From the NCBI GenBank assembly GCA_009780185.1, contig WRAN01000007.1:62001-126000 (forward strand): a stretch of DNA of 64,000 nucleotides. Reading direction: 5' to 3'. Below, one piece after another: positions 40,760 through 51,858 of the stretch. The position numbers were made by a program, and so were the translations under genes. Every line of letters begins with the position of its first letter. Position 1 is the stretch's first letter. Origin of the DNA: Defluviitaleaceae bacterium (GTDB taxonomy: Bacteria > Bacillota > Clostridia > Lachnospirales > WQUN01). Under the pieces are notes generated by a model. The model was given only the letters and a program-made list of their open reading frames with translations, was not told the origin of the DNA and did no database searches.

Positions 40760-41269
40760 TTAGTCATAGATAAAAATGCTTCCATTACTATAGTAGGCAT
40801 TTCCTATCCCTAAAACCTCTGTAAAGAATTGAACAGGAACATATGCAGTACCATCAACAATTATGGCTGGTAGTCCGGGGATTGTAATGATATCTCCATT
40901 TACCCAAAAATCCTCTGAGTCTCTTGTAATACTAATTGATCCTTCTACTCCTTCCAGAGTAATCTGGTGGGTTTCAGTGTTATATAAAGGCCGTATTCCA
41001 AGAGCCTCCAACACCTCCCTTAGTGGGACATGAGTAGGAGTATCACTCTCCCCTAATGTATAAAGAAAAGTATCTTCAAGCCCACTATTATTTACAACAA
41101 TGTTGTACTGCGAAAAATCAAGCAAATGTATTTCTTCATCATGTACGTTAGCATCTAAAGGCGTTTCGTACGTTAAAGATGCATGGGTATTACTACAAGC
41201 GGCTAATAGAAGTAGCACTGTGAAAAAAGTTGCTAATTTTATTAGTCTCTTCAATTTCATCATCCCCAT
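40760..41269 (-). CDS. Lipoprotein with copper-amine-oxidase-N-like domain
   Basis: Lipobox LLAAC; VPLREVLEALGIRPLYNTETHQITL, IIVDGTAYVPVQFFTEVLG. Confidence 0.75.
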   Translation of the reverse strand: MGMMKLKRLIKLATFFTVLLLLAACSNTHASLTYETPLDANVHDEEIHLLDFSQYNIVVNNSGLEDTFLYTLGESDTPTHVPLREVLEALGIRPLYNTETHQITLEGVEGSISITRDSEDFWVNGDIITIPGLPAIIVDGTAYVPVQFFTEVLGIGNAYYSNGSIFIYD

Positions 41270-41353
41270 TCTTATTGGTTCTGAATCTATCTAAAGGTAG
41301 TATATCTAAAAGAGAAAGAATTGCAAAAATGATTGCAAGGCATATTGCTGAAT

Positions 41354-42706
41354 TTATGGCGCAAGTGTTATAACAATAATATCCGCCAACCTTTCAGCTT
41401 TAGCTTGGATATCGGCCTTATCTCGGCCTTCTATCATTACCCGGACTAGGGGTTCCGTTCCAGAGGGGCGGATTAGGATTCGGCCTTCCCCATTCATTTG
41501 ATCTTCCATTTCCTTCATGGGGGTTGTTATTTCTGGGTAGTTACTCCACTTACGTTTTTTGTCGTTGGCTACTTTTACATTTATTAGCACTTGTGGGAAG
41601 TGTTCCATAACGGTTTTTAGCTCGGACAGAGGTTTTTGGTTTCGGATGACTATTTCTACAAGGAGAAGACCGGCCAGTATTCCGTCTCCGGTGGTGCTGT
41701 ATTTTGTAAATATTATATGGCCGGATTGCTCGCCTCCCAGGGCCAGGTTGTCGGCTAGCATTTTTTCAAGTACATATCTATCTCCTACATCTGTGCGGTG
41801 TAGGGTTAGGCCGTGGTTTTTGCACATTACTTCTAGGCCTTGGTTGCTCATTGTTGTGGCTACTATAGCATTTTGGGGTAATTGGCCTTGTTGGCTTAGG
41901 TCATAACCACAGATGGCTAGTATTTCATCGCCGTCTACCATGTTACCGTTATTGTCTACTGCCAGCATACGATCGCCATCGCCGTCGAAGGCTAGGCCTA
42001 AATCTAGATTGTTGGTTTTTACGTATTGGCATAGATTTTCCATATGGGTGGAGCCGCAGTTTTCATTTATATTAAGGCCGTTTGGTGTATTAGAAAGCTT
42101 GTGTACAGTGCCTCCTAGCGCTTCAAAGACTTTTGAGGCCACTTGGCTGGTGGCACCATTGGCACAGTCTAGGGCTATTTTTAGGCCATTTAGTTTTTTG
42201 TCTTTTACTGTCGAGAGCAAGTAATTAATATAATCATTTTCCGCTTCTTTACAGGGGATGGTTATGCCTACATCTTTGCCTATTGGTGCGGGAAGTTTTT
42301 CTGGGGTAGTCATATAGGTTTCTATTTCATCTTCCAGGGCATCAGGAAGCTTATATCCAGTGCCACTGAAGAATTTTATTCCGTTGTCTGCCATGGGGTT
42401 ATGGGATGCGGATATCATTACTCCCGCGTCGAAGTTGTTTTCTCTTACGTAATAAGCTACTGCTGGTGTTGGGATAACTCCGGCTAGGTGTACTTCAGCC
42501 CCAACAGAGCATAGCCCGGCGGAAAGTGCCGCGGCCAGCATGTCGCCTGACCGTCTAGAATCCATTGCCACTAATACCTTGGGTGCGCCTTTCGCGGCTT
42601 TTGTTAATACATATCCTCCTGCACGGCCTAGGTTTAAGGCTAGTTCTGGAGTTAATTCCTTATTAGCTACTCCTCTTACTCCGTCTGTACCAAATAATTT
42701 TCCCAT
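41354..42706 (-). CDS. glmM: Phosphoglucosamine mutase
   Basis: MGKLFGTDGVRGVANKELTPELALNLGRAGG, ISASHNPMADNGIKFF, FDGDGDRMLAVD. Confidence 0.98.
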   Translation of the reverse strand: MGKLFGTDGVRGVANKELTPELALNLGRAGGYVLTKAAKGAPKVLVAMDSRRSGDMLAAALSAGLCSVGAEVHLAGVIPTPAVAYYVRENNFDAGVMISASHNPMADNGIKFFSGTGYKLPDALEDEIETYMTTPEKLPAPIGKDVGITIPCKEAENDYINYLLSTVKDKKLNGLKIALDCANGATSQVASKVFEALGGTVHKLSNTPNGLNINENCGSTHMENLCQYVKTNNLDLGLAFDGDGDRMLAVDNNGNMVDGDEILAICGYDLSQQGQLPQNAIVATTMSNQGLEVMCKNHGLTLHRTDVGDRYVLEKMLADNLALGGEQSGHIIFTKYSTTGDGILAGLLLVEIVIRNQKPLSELKTVMEHFPQVLINVKVANDKKRKWSNYPEITTPMKEMEDQMNGEGRILIRPSGTEPLVRVMIEGRDKADIQAKAERLADIIVITLAP

Positions 42707-42733
42707 ATATTCCTCCTTAAGTTTTATTTACAT

Positions 42734-43774
42734 TTATATGAATTCCGTGAAAACTTGGTTTGCCAGGTCTAGGCCTTGGGGGGTTAATGCTATTTTCTCG
42801 TCATTGTAGGTTAGTAATCCTTTGTCTATTAATTTATCTATGCTGGGTTTGAACTGCGGGGGAGGGGATATACCTTCTGTCATACGTAGACCCAGAAACA
42901 TGATTTCTGCTGCTGCATCCTGTGAGGTTAGGATTTGAATATTTTCTTTTTTGCTTCCTGATAAGTATTGGGTTATGTTGGTAGAATTATTCCATCTAGT
43001 GGTGCCGTCAAAAGAATGAGCCCCCAGGCCGAAGCCTATATAAGGCTTTCTGCGCCAACAGTTTACATTGTGTCGGCTTCGATAGCCTGGTTTGGCGAAA
43101 TTGGAAAGCTCGTAGTGCTGGTATCCGGCGGATGTTAGTAGGTTTATGGCCTTGTGGTACATGGCTCGATCTGTAGATTCATCTGGTAGATTGTCTTGCT
43201 CATCCCACATGGGGGTATTTTCTGCCGGGGTTAAGCTGTAGGTTGAGATATGTGTTGGATTTAGGGCTAATACTTGGGTTATGCTTTCTTTCCAATGTGC
43301 CATTGTTTGACCCGGGAGTCCAAACATCAAGTCAACGTTGATATTGTGGATACCTGCTGCTTTTGCGGTTTGAATGGTTTTTGTAAAGTCGTGGGCTGTG
43401 TGGGTTCTCTTTATTCTTCCTAGCAAATCATCTTGCCAGGCTTGCAGGCCTATGCTTAGGCGGTTTACTCCGTATGATTTTAAGTCGGGTAGTTGGGAGT
43501 TGGGATTTGTTTCTACAGTGATTTCTGCATCAGGGGTTAAGTTGAAGTTATGGACTTCTTGTAAAATTTCGTACAAGAAAGGGGAAGGTAGCGCTGTAGG
43601 CGTACCTCCCCCTATATATACTGTGTCTACCTTGTTGGTGATATGGGCTGATTTTAGTTCTGTAAGCAAAGCCTGTACATATGGTTCATAATCTGTACTT
43701 TCGAAGGAAAGAAAATCGCAATATGAGCATTTTGATACACAAAATGGGATATGGATATAAAGCCCATAACTCAT
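42734..43774 (-). CDS. hemW: HemW-like radical SAM protein
   Basis: [32 protein letters not shown]. Confidence 0.93.
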   Translation of the reverse strand: MSYGLYIHIPFCVSKCSYCDFLSFESTDYEPYVQALLTELKSAHITNKVDTVYIGGGTPTALPSPFLYEILQEVHNFNLTPDAEITVETNPNSQLPDLKSYGVNRLSIGLQAWQDDLLGRIKRTHTAHDFTKTIQTAKAAGIHNINVDLMFGLPGQTMAHWKESITQVLALNPTHISTYSLTPAENTPMWDEQDNLPDESTDRAMYHKAINLLTSAGYQHYELSNFAKPGYRSRHNVNCWRRKPYIGFGLGAHSFDGTTRWNNSTNITQYLSGSKKENIQILTSQDAAAEIMFLGLRMTEGISPPPQFKPSIDKLIDKGLLTYNDEKIALTPQGLDLANQVFTEFI

Positions 43775-45570
43775 GATTCATCCAACTTTAGCACATTCAT
43801 AAATGCTTGTTGGGGTACTTCTACTACGCCTATGGAACGCATACGCTTTTTACCTTCTTTTTGTTTTTCTAATAGCTTTTTCTTACGGGTTATATCGCCG
43901 CCATAACATTTGGCCAGTACATCTTTACGCATAGCTCCTATGGTTTCTCTTGCCACTACTTTGCTTCCTATAGCTGCTTGTATCGGGATTTCAAATTGGT
44001 GGCGTGGGATTTCTTTCTTAAGCTTTTCTGTCATGCGGCGGCCACGTTCTGCTGCGGTTTTAGCGTATACGATAAATGAAAGGGCATCAACCGGTTCGTG
44101 ATGTACTAGGATATCTAGTTTTACCAAGTTGGATTGCTTATATCCGATTAATTCATAGTCGAAGGAGGCATAACCCTTACTCCGGGATTTTAGTGTATCG
44201 AAGAAGTCGTAGATGATTTCGTTTAGGGGTAGTTCGTAACGCAGGATAGCACGAGATGCGTCTATATACTCCATTTCTAAATATACGCCGCGGCGTTCTT
44301 GGCATAGCTCCATTACCGGGCCTATATAGTCGGCTGGGACTAGGATTTCGGCTTTTACTATGGGTTCTTCCATGAAGTCTATACGAGATGGGTCTGGTAG
44401 GTCTGCGGGGTTGGATAGGTCAATTATCTCGCCGTCTGTTTTGTGGACTTTGTAGATTACGCTTGGGGCTGTGGTGATTAGGTCTAGGTTGTATTCTCGC
44501 TCTAGGCGTTCTTGGATGATTTCTAGATGGAGAAGGCCTAGGAAGCCGCAACGGAAGCCAAAGCCCAGCGCTACAGAGGTTTCTGGCTCAAATTGTAGGG
44601 CAGCATCGTTTAGACGCAGTTTATCTAGGGAATCCCGTAGGTCTTGGTATTTGGCACCATCTGCTGGGAAAACACCGCAAAATACCATTGAGTTTACCTG
44701 CTTATATCCAGGAAAGGGTTCCTCGGTTGGGCGGCTTACTTCTGTTACGGTGTCGCCGATGGTGGTGTCACGGACGTTTTTAATGCTGGCTGTTATATAG
44801 CCTACTTCCCCTGCTTTAAGTTCAGGACTGGGGATGAATTTGCCTGGGCCGAAGTAGCCTGTCTCTACTATTTCAAATTCTTTGCCCGTTGCCATAAACA
44901 GAGCCTTTGTACCTTTTTTTATGCTACCATCCAGTACTCGTATAAATACAATTACACCTTTATATGCATCGTATAGTGAGTCAAAGATTAGGGCTTTAAG
45001 GGGAGCATCCAGGTTGCCTTGAGGGGGCGGAATGGAGGCTACTATACTGGTGAATACATCTTGGATATTTATAGAATTTTTTGCGGATATAAGTGGAGCG
45101 CTTGATGCATCTAGGCCGATGACATTTTCTATATCGTCCTTTGTACGTTCTGGGTCGGCGGCTACTAGGTCGATTTTATTTATTACTGGGACAATTTCCA
45201 GGTTATTGTCCATTGCCAGATATACATTGGCTAGGGTTTGAGCTTCTATGCCTTGAGCGGCATCAACGATTAGTAATGCTCCTTCGCAGGCGGCAAGGGA
45301 ACGGCTTACCTCGTAGGTAAAGTCTACATGGCCTGGGGTGTCTATTAGGTTAAGGATATACTCTTCACCATCAGGTGCGGCGTATACCAAACGCACACTT
45401 TGGGCTTTGATTGTAATGCCTCGTTCCCTTTCTAGATCCATATTATCTAAGACTTGGCTTTGCATTTCACGCTGGGTTAGGGTACCGGCTAGCTCTATCA
45501 GACGATCTGCTAGGGTAGATTTGCCGTGGTCTATATGAGCTATTATGCAAAAGTTGCGGATTTTACTCAT
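43771..45570 (-). CDS. lepA: Elongation factor 4
   Basis: [46 protein letters not shown]. Confidence 0.98.
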   Translation of the reverse strand: MSKIRNFCIIAHIDHGKSTLADRLIELAGTLTQREMQSQVLDNMDLERERGITIKAQSVRLVYAAPDGEEYILNLIDTPGHVDFTYEVSRSLAACEGALLIVDAAQGIEAQTLANVYLAMDNNLEIVPVINKIDLVAADPERTKDDIENVIGLDASSAPLISAKNSINIQDVFTSIVASIPPPQGNLDAPLKALIFDSLYDAYKGVIVFIRVLDGSIKKGTKALFMATGKEFEIVETGYFGPGKFIPSPELKAGEVGYITASIKNVRDTTIGDTVTEVSRPTEEPFPGYKQVNSMVFCGVFPADGAKYQDLRDSLDKLRLNDAALQFEPETSVALGFGFRCGFLGLLHLEIIQERLEREYNLDLITTAPSVIYKVHKTDGEIIDLSNPADLPDPSRIDFMEEPIVKAEILVPADYIGPVMELCQERRGVYLEMEYIDASRAILRYELPLNEIIYDFFDTLKSRSKGYASFDYELIGYKQSNLVKLDILVHHEPVDALSFIVYAKTAAERGRRMTEKLKKEIPRHQFEIPIQAAIGSKVVARETIGAMRKDVLAKCYGGDITRKKKLLEKQKEGKKRMRSIGVVEVPQQAFMNVLKLDES

Positions 45571-45640
45571 GTTGTGGGTGATCATTATTGCCTCCTAAAG
45601 TGTTACTTTATCGGTTTTGTCACTATCATCAAAACTGATT

Positions 45641-46423
45641 TTATTTTTTCATTAGTTTCTCTACAGCCTCTTTGATATCCGGGATGGCTTCCTCCATTAG
45701 GTCTTGGAAAAAGCCGTCATATTCGTATGTTAGATCATCTATGGGCTTAGTTTTTATTCCGTTAATGTACTGGTCTAATAGCGGGAAGTCTTTTTCATAG
45801 CAGTGGAAGCTGTTGGCTCGGTGGGTGTATGTGCCTATTGGTAATCCCAATGTGTCGGCTACCTGCTTTTGCAGCATAATGAATGCGAATGCGTTCATGA
45901 AAGTGGCTTCTGCCGCGTCATTGGATCGCATTAGTACCTTCATATGGAGTTTTCCGTCCCGGATGAAGAATTGTAGATGTTGTAGACATGCCGGATGGGG
46001 ATTGAATGGGTCCACATTGTTATCTCGGATATCTATTACGGCACGGCGGCTGTCTGGGCTTCGTTTTAACTCGTCTATTACGAATTGGATTTGGTTTAGT
46101 TTTTTGCCGACCGTTAAGTTGAAGTTATTTATTCGGTCGTGGTAGGTGTATTCCCATGCGTTTTCGGAGTCTCCTATTTTAAAGTCTAGTATGCCTTCTA
46201 GTACCTCCATTACATACTGTTGAAGCTCGTAAAATCCGCCTATTATCAGGCGGCTTACCATGGGTTCGGCTAGGGGTTCTTCTACTACTATGGTCATGGA
46301 TAGCTCTTTTTGGTTTTGATTGTAATCTTTGCAGGACATTACTTTGCCGTTATTGGATAACTCTAATAGGGCTTTGTGGTATGCCTCCGGTAAGGTTGTA
46401 GCTTTTACAAATGATTCGTGCAT
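45641..46423 (-). CDS. thyA: Thymidylate synthase (divergent)
   Basis: RRAVIDIRDNNVDPFNPHPACLQHLQFFIRDGKLHMKVLMRSNDAAEATFMNAFAFIMLQKQVADTLGLPIGTYTHRANSFHCYEKD; start re-assigned to 46423. Confidence 0.75.
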   Translation of the reverse strand: MHESFVKATTLPEAYHKALLELSNNGKVMSCKDYNQNQKELSMTIVVEEPLAEPMVSRLIIGGFYELQQYVMEVLEGILDFKIGDSENAWEYTYHDRINNFNLTVGKKLNQIQFVIDELKRSPDSRRAVIDIRDNNVDPFNPHPACLQHLQFFIRDGKLHMKVLMRSNDAAEATFMNAFAFIMLQKQVADTLGLPIGTYTHRANSFHCYEKDFPLLDQYINGIKTKPIDDLTYEYDGFFQDLMEEAIPDIKEAVEKLMKK

Positions 46424-46509
46424 ATATGGCTCCTTCATATGAAAATGCCTGGTTATTGTATCATAGAGTGGTTTTGATTGCATAGAATGTAAGTATATAG
46501 GAGGTGCAT

Positions 46510-47580
46510 ATGTCTTATATTCGCTTTTTTATGCCAATGATTAGTGAGGCTACCGGATATGGATTTAAAAACCGCCAGCCTGCGGGTCGCTCGATTGTAG
46601 AAGGACGAAGTGGTAATTATAAGCTTACCGTTTGGGTACAAGATTTGAGGGCTGAGACTTTTTATAATGTGTTTTTGCTGTTTTCGGATGATAGGCGTTA
46701 TGCCGGGGTAGCTATGGGAAGCCTTACTGTAGATGAAAAAGGCAAAGGGGAAATGCGGAGAGAGTTCTTGGATGATATTTTAGGTAGATTCGCCATTGCT
46801 GATATTGTAGCTGTGGTAGTTGTGGTTAGGGGCGCAAGTGGGGTTGTGAGTCCTCTTTGCGGATATAAAGACGGCGCTGTGTCTTGGCGGCATGGGTTTT
46901 ATGAGTTTGAAATGACGCTAGAGCCTGTTCCAGAACCCGAACCGATTTCAGAACCCGAGCCAAAGCCTATCCCTGAGCCAGAACCTATTCCTGTTCTAGA
47001 ACCTATTCCCGAACCGGAACCCGAAATTATACCTGAGCCAATTCCCAAGCTTGTGCTAGAACCAAAGCAAGAACCAGAGCCTATCCCCGAACCCGAAGAG
47101 CAGCTAACAATGCACTGGGCGGATACCCTACCCCAAGGCGAGATGGCCAAGGCTTTCCGCAATGCATTAGAAAAACTCCGTGCAGAAACCATCCAATCTT
47201 CAGCCAAGTGCGACCCACAACCAAATATACTTCTATTATTCTCCAACAACGAGCCTGTTACCCCCTTTATTACCCAAAACAGAAAAACCAAGTGGGTAAG
47301 CTTCACTTTATCAGACAATGTTCCACCACCCTGCAATATGCCTAACCTATTCCAAGACCCATTCATCCAAGCTGCTCACGAGGAATATGGACATCTAATT
47401 TTTGGTATGACTATAGATCAAGGCCCCTGTCGTTATATAATCGGCATACCCGGAGTATATGACCAAGAAAGCAGACAAAAGGCCAGACGGCTGGGCTTTA
47501 ATCAATTTAAATGCTGTAAAGATGCATACCCAACTTGGGGCGAAGCGGGATACTGGCTAATGTTCGTAACTTTATGCTAA
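46510..47580 (+). CDS. Hypothetical protein with Pro-Glu linker and conserved-looking C-terminal domain
   Basis: N-terminal domain, (E-P-x-P)n linker, C-terminal [26 protein letters not shown]...[10 protein letters not shown]; resembles Lachnospiraceae DUF6128-type proteins. Confidence 0.7.
   Translation: MSYIRFFMPMISEATGYGFKNRQPAGRSIVEGRSGNYKLTVWVQDLRAETFYNVFLLFSDDRRYAGVAMGSLTVDEKGKGEMRREFLDDILGRFAIADIVAVVVVVRGASGVVSPLCGYKDGAVSWRHGFYEFEMTLEPVPEPEPISEPEPKPIPEPEPIPVLEPIPEPEPEIIPEPIPKLVLEPKQEPEPIPEPEEQLTMHWADTLPQGEMAKAFRNALEKLRAETIQSSAKCDPQPNILLLFSNNEPVTPFITQNRKTKWVSFTLSDNVPPPCNMPNLFQDPFIQAAHEEYGHLIFGMTIDQGPCRYIIGIPGVYDQESRQKARRLGFNQFKCCKDAYPTWGEAGYWLMFVTLC
46922..47100 (+). repeat. Pro-Glu coding low-complexity repeat
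   Basis: [60 protein letters not shown]. Confidence 0.9.
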
Positions 47581-47601
47581 ACTCATATCATTAATCATGA
47601 A

Positions 47602-48249
47602 ATGAGGATACCAATGCGCGCACGTAAGAAGAAATGGGCTCCTGACGTACTGGCAAATAATCCAAGAATAATAAGAGACGCGGACGCTCATGCAAGAAAG
47701 CTAAAGGAATACTTCGATAACAATAATCCCCTATATCTTGAAATAGGCTGTGGAAAGGGGCGTTTTGCCGCCGAGTCCTCACGCCTTTACCCGGATATAA
47801 ATTTCATAGCCATGGAGCGAGAACCCGTAATCCTAGCCGCCGCCGCAAGGCAAGCTGAGGAGCGTGGCGCTAACTCCTTGGCTTTTTTACTGCTGGATGC
47901 AGACGTACTGTTGGATTATTTTAAGCCTGGAGATATTCAGAGGCTATTTATAAATTTCTGCGACCCATGGCCAGGAAAAAAGAAGCGAGCTAAGAGACGC
48001 TTGACCCACGAGAAATATTTGTCCATGTACGAAGAACTAAAAATCCCAGAATTGCATTTTAAAACCGATAACCGCTCTCTATTCGAGTTCTCCTTACAAA
48101 GCTTTAGCGAGCAAGGATGGCTGATGAAGAATATATCCCTAGACCTGCATCAAAGCGATATGGAAGATAATATAATGACGGAGTATGAAGAAAAGTTCTC
48201 AACAAAAGGCTTCCCGATATACCGCCTTGAGGCCACTCCGCCAAAGTAG
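47602..48249 (+). CDS. trmB: tRNA (guanine46-N7)-methyltransferase
   Basis: LEIGCGKGRFAAESSRLYPDINFIAMERE, INFCDPWPGKKKRAKRRLTHEKYL. Confidence 0.96.
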   Translation: MRIPMRARKKKWAPDVLANNPRIIRDADAHARKLKEYFDNNNPLYLEIGCGKGRFAAESSRLYPDINFIAMEREPVILAAAARQAEERGANSLAFLLLDADVLLDYFKPGDIQRLFINFCDPWPGKKKRAKRRLTHEKYLSMYEELKIPELHFKTDNRSLFEFSLQSFSEQGWLMKNISLDLHQSDMEDNIMTEYEEKFSTKGFPIYRLEATPPK

Positions 48250-48286
48250 GCATATACTACTTTATAAATAAATAGGGAGAATAACC

Positions 48287-48454
48287 ATGTACCAATACCG
48301 TATTCGTATCAAGAACAAAATCCTACAAAAGTTATATCGCCCAAGACGTACAAAAATCCCCTTCTTTACTATACAGGCTATGGAAGCCCTAGAAGAGATA
48401 GACCGCCGCATCGAAGAGAAGATTACGCCACTATTGTCAGAGCTTTTTGAGTAG
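48287..48454 (+). CDS. Small conserved-looking ORF (55 aa, not in ORF track)
   Basis: MYQYRIRIKNKILQKLYRPRRTKIPFFTIQAMEALEEIDRRIEEKITPLLSELFE after AGGGAGA SD. Confidence 0.55.
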   Translation: MYQYRIRIKNKILQKLYRPRRTKIPFFTIQAMEALEEIDRRIEEKITPLLSELFE

Positions 48455-48463
48455 TCCACTAGA

Positions 48464-48508
48464 ATAGACCTGCTTACAAGATGTCAGAAATCTTACAAGC
48501 AGGTCTAT
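48464..48508. repeat. Hairpin of the ACCTGCTT/AAGCAGGT family
   Basis: ATAGACCTGCTT-ac-AAGAT-gtcagaa-ATCTT-ac-AAGCAGGTCTAT, perfect 12-bp outer stem. Confidence 0.8.
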
Positions 48509-48658
48509 GTTTATGTTGACATATTTGTATGCATGAGTTAGTATGATTTTGGCAATTCTCACATATTATTTATACACTGCTAAGAGTGGAGGCGAGTAAA
48601 AAATTCTGAAGCACATGTAACAAAACAAAAAGAAAGACATCAAAAAGGAGGATTTTTT

Positions 48659-50020
48659 TTGAAAATCTTAAAGAAAGTAACCGTACTTGCCGTAATGGCA
48701 CTGTTGATTGTTGTAGCGTTTACCGCCTGCGACAGAAACAATGAAAATGGACAAGGCTCAGTAACTGTGGATGGCGAATTTGTTATGCCCACAACCCCTA
48801 TAACTTTGACCTTCTCCTGGTGGGGCGGCGATTCCAGACATGCCGCAGTAGAAGAAGCTATAAGCATCTTTACCGATAGGTATGAAAACATAACTATTGA
48901 ACCTCAGCCGGCTTCAGGCGCGTTTTCCGATATTACCGACGCGATGATTACAAGAGTGGCGGCAGGCACCGAGGCCGACATCAACCAAGTAAACTTTAAC
49001 TGGGTACACTTGTTTGGGCGGGGTAATAATGTCTTTGCCGATCTTGGGGATTTTGACCACATTATCGACTTCAGTCAGTTTACTGATAGCGATATCGCCA
49101 GCTTGACTTTAGGAAGCGGCGAAATTGCCGGATTGCCTCACGGCATGAATGCTCGTATGCTATTGACCAATACAGCGTTTCTTAGGGAGTTTGGCTTAGA
49201 AGCAATGCCTACCGATTTTGATGAGTTTATTGCCCTCGCCGAGCAGATTTCTGCTAACAACGATGTAGTTGACTCAGGAAACAACCGCTATATCCATGTA
49301 CCTTTTTCAAACCTTGATATCGACCATTTCGTGCTTACGATGTTCTACAGCATGACCGGTAGAGATAACGTAGTTGATGGCCAATGGAATTACACTGTAG
49401 AAGAAGTTGAAGCGGTACTTGAGCTTTTATTGCGTCTAGACGCAGCTGGTGGCCAACCAACATTTGAAAATCATGACCCAATCGACAATGATCAAAACCA
49501 AGTATGGACCAGCGCCCGTGCAGCATCTTCATTCCAGTGGATTAACGTCCCACAAAATCAAGCCACACATTATGGCGGCGGCGAATATATGGATGAGATG
49601 GTTCTGTTCCCATTCCCACAGCCCGGCGGCAATACAGTGGCTGTAGCCAGAGCGAGTCTTGCCCACGCACTTTCTCGCAACTCTGATCATCCTGAGGTAG
49701 CTGCGTATTTCCTTAACTGGTTCTATACTGACCCAGATGCAATAAGAGCGGTTGGCACAGAGCTTGGCGTTCCAGGTTCTCGTGATGCCTTTGCAATCAT
49801 GGTTGAAGATGGAGTACTTCATCCTCTTCAACAGCAAGGTATTGACCTTATAAATGAACTGCCTGTAGGCTTTATGGGTGTATATTGGGAAGACGCAACA
49901 CTAAGAAATCCTAGATACGCCATATACGACGAATTAAGAACTGGCCGTATTACTGTACGTGAAGCCGCAGAACGCATGGTGCGCGAGCAACAAGAAGCAC
50001 TTGATACTATCTATAGATAA
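48659..50020 (+). CDS. Sugar ABC transporter substrate-binding lipoprotein (TTG start)
   Basis: MKILKKVTVLAVMALLIVVAFTACDR; LTFSWWGGDSRHAAVEEAISIF; AAGGAGG SD then TTG. Confidence 0.92.
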   Translation: MKILKKVTVLAVMALLIVVAFTACDRNNENGQGSVTVDGEFVMPTTPITLTFSWWGGDSRHAAVEEAISIFTDRYENITIEPQPASGAFSDITDAMITRVAAGTEADINQVNFNWVHLFGRGNNVFADLGDFDHIIDFSQFTDSDIASLTLGSGEIAGLPHGMNARMLLTNTAFLREFGLEAMPTDFDEFIALAEQISANNDVVDSGNNRYIHVPFSNLDIDHFVLTMFYSMTGRDNVVDGQWNYTVEEVEAVLELLLRLDAAGGQPTFENHDPIDNDQNQVWTSARAASSFQWINVPQNQATHYGGGEYMDEMVLFPFPQPGGNTVAVARASLAHALSRNSDHPEVAAYFLNWFYTDPDAIRAVGTELGVPGSRDAFAIMVEDGVLHPLQQQGIDLINELPVGFMGVYWEDATLRNPRYAIYDELRTGRITVREAAERMVREQQEALDTIYR

Positions 50021-50970
50021 TGGCTACTGTAAAAAATATGCCTTCCGAAAGCCCCGCAGCTGATGCTGCGGGGCTTCGGAAACGGCCCAGAAAAAGACGG
50101 AGTAAAATTCCGATAGCGCCTTTTGTGCTGTTGATTCCTTGGTTTATAGGCTTAGCAGCATTTAGGGTGTATCCGATTCTAAGATCATTTTATCTAAGCC
50201 TAACACATTTTCACATAATGGATCGCTACCCCCGATTTATCGGACTTGATAATTATGTGCGTATGTTTACAACGGACAACTTATTCCGAGATTCGGTTGC
50301 GGCGACTTTACGTTATGTGCTTTTGGGCACCCCGATAGTTTTGATTGTGTCGTTTTTTATTGCCTATGTTCTCAATTTTAAGCTAAAAGGTGTAAATCTT
50401 TTTCGGACTGCCTATTACATCCCATCGATATTGGGTGGGAATGTTGCGGTGGCTATTCTTTGGCTACAGATGTTCCGCAATAATGGACTTGTAAACGCGG
50501 CCCTTGGTATGTTTGGCGTAGAGCCTATTATGTGGCTTAGATCGGAGACATTTGCCCCGTTTGTACTAATTATGTTGTCAGCATGGCAGTTTGGTTCTAC
50601 GATGTTGATATTCCTTGCGGCACTTCAAAACGTATCTCCAAGCCTTTACGAGGCGGCCTCTATAGATGGGGCAAAGAAACATCAGCAATTGTTCCACATT
50701 ACATTGCCGGTAATCTCTCCGGTGCTATTGTTTAACGCTATAAACGTAATGTTGAGACATTTTGGAGAATTTAACTCAGCTTTCCTTATAACAGAGGGCG
50801 GCCCATTCAATGCTACATTGTTTATGAATGTGTATATATATAGGCGCTCGTTCCAGGGGTTTGACTTTGGGTACGGCTCGGCGCTGACATGGGTTTTGCT
50901 TTTGGGGATTGGTGCTGTTACCCTGATTCTCTGGCTTACATCCAAGTTCTGGGTTCACTATAGTGATTAA
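50020..50970 (+). CDS. Sugar ABC transporter permease (MalF type)
   Basis: FRTAYYIPSILGGNVAVAILWLQMF, EAASIDGAKKHQQLFHITLPVISPVLLF EAA motif. Confidence 0.95.
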   Translation: MATVKNMPSESPAADAAGLRKRPRKRRSKIPIAPFVLLIPWFIGLAAFRVYPILRSFYLSLTHFHIMDRYPRFIGLDNYVRMFTTDNLFRDSVAATLRYVLLGTPIVLIVSFFIAYVLNFKLKGVNLFRTAYYIPSILGGNVAVAILWLQMFRNNGLVNAALGMFGVEPIMWLRSETFAPFVLIMLSAWQFGSTMLIFLAALQNVSPSLYEAASIDGAKKHQQLFHITLPVISPVLLFNAINVMLRHFGEFNSAFLITEGGPFNATLFMNVYIYRRSFQGFDFGYGSALTWVLLLGIGAVTLILWLTSKFWVHYSD

Positions 50971-50984
50971 GGGGGTGAGGGTAT

Positions 50985-51857
50985 ATGTCTGAAGCAAATC
51001 TGCGCACGATACGCAAAGCCAGAATAAGCGCGGGGATTCGTTATGTTATCCTCATTGTGGTAGGGTTATTTATGGCGTACCCCTTATTCTGGATGATTGG
51101 TAGTGCTTTTAAAGAGAATGTTGATATCTTTAACAGCGTTGCTATTTTGCCTCCTCCTGGAAGAATGACTTTGGATAACTTTCCTGGAGCATGGAATATT
51201 TCTCGGAATAACAGCATGTTGTTTTATTACATGAATACGCTGCGCTTTTTAATACCCAGGGTAGTTCTTCAGGTTATTTCTTGTACGATTACTGCCTACG
51301 CTATTGCGCGTTTTAGCTTCCCAGGTAAGAAGCTTGTTTTCGGTGCGGTTATGCTTACACTTCTGATGCCTGATGTGGCTTTCAGAATCCCGATTTTTTT
51401 CATCTTTAGGGATTTGGGCTTAATAGACACATTTGCTTCGTTGTATGTTCAGGAAATGCTTGCAGTGAACTCCTTCTTTGTGTTTATGATAATCCAGTTT
51501 ATGCGCACGATTCCAAGGGATCTTGATGAGGCGGCCGCTATTGATGGCTGCGGGCCACTACGTACTTTGGCGTATATACTAGTTCCTGTACTGCGGCCAA
51601 TAGTTATAACAGTAGCTTTGCTTACTTTTATGTGGGGCTCCAATGAGTTTTTAGGCCCTCTTATTTATTTAAACAGCCCCAGCAACCATGTATTAGCACA
51701 GGCTTTGCGTGGCCTTATGGGTGATGCCGATACGCTTACAAACTATGGCTCGATTTTTGCGGCGGCCGCTATAGCGCTTATACCTGTGCTGGCAGTTTTC
51801 TTTGCTTGTTCAAGGTACTTTGTGGAGAGTGTAGCTACCTCCGGCGGCAAGGAATAG
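50985..51857 (+). CDS. Sugar ABC transporter permease (MalG type)
   Basis: YPLFWMIGSAFKENVDIF, EAAAIDGCGPLRTLAYILVPVLRPIVIT. Confidence 0.95.
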   Translation: MSEANLRTIRKARISAGIRYVILIVVGLFMAYPLFWMIGSAFKENVDIFNSVAILPPPGRMTLDNFPGAWNISRNNSMLFYYMNTLRFLIPRVVLQVISCTITAYAIARFSFPGKKLVFGAVMLTLLMPDVAFRIPIFFIFRDLGLIDTFASLYVQEMLAVNSFFVFMIIQFMRTIPRDLDEAAAIDGCGPLRTLAYILVPVLRPIVITVALLTFMWGSNEFLGPLIYLNSPSNHVLAQALRGLMGDADTLTNYGSIFAAAAIALIPVLAVFFACSRYFVESVATSGGKE

Positions 51858-51858
51858 T

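Noticed and set aside
46899-47366. 155-aa minus-strand Gly/Ser-rich ORF
   Set aside because: Reverse complement of the Pro-Glu repeat; composition (GSGSGIGSG) is explained by the repeat on the coding strand.
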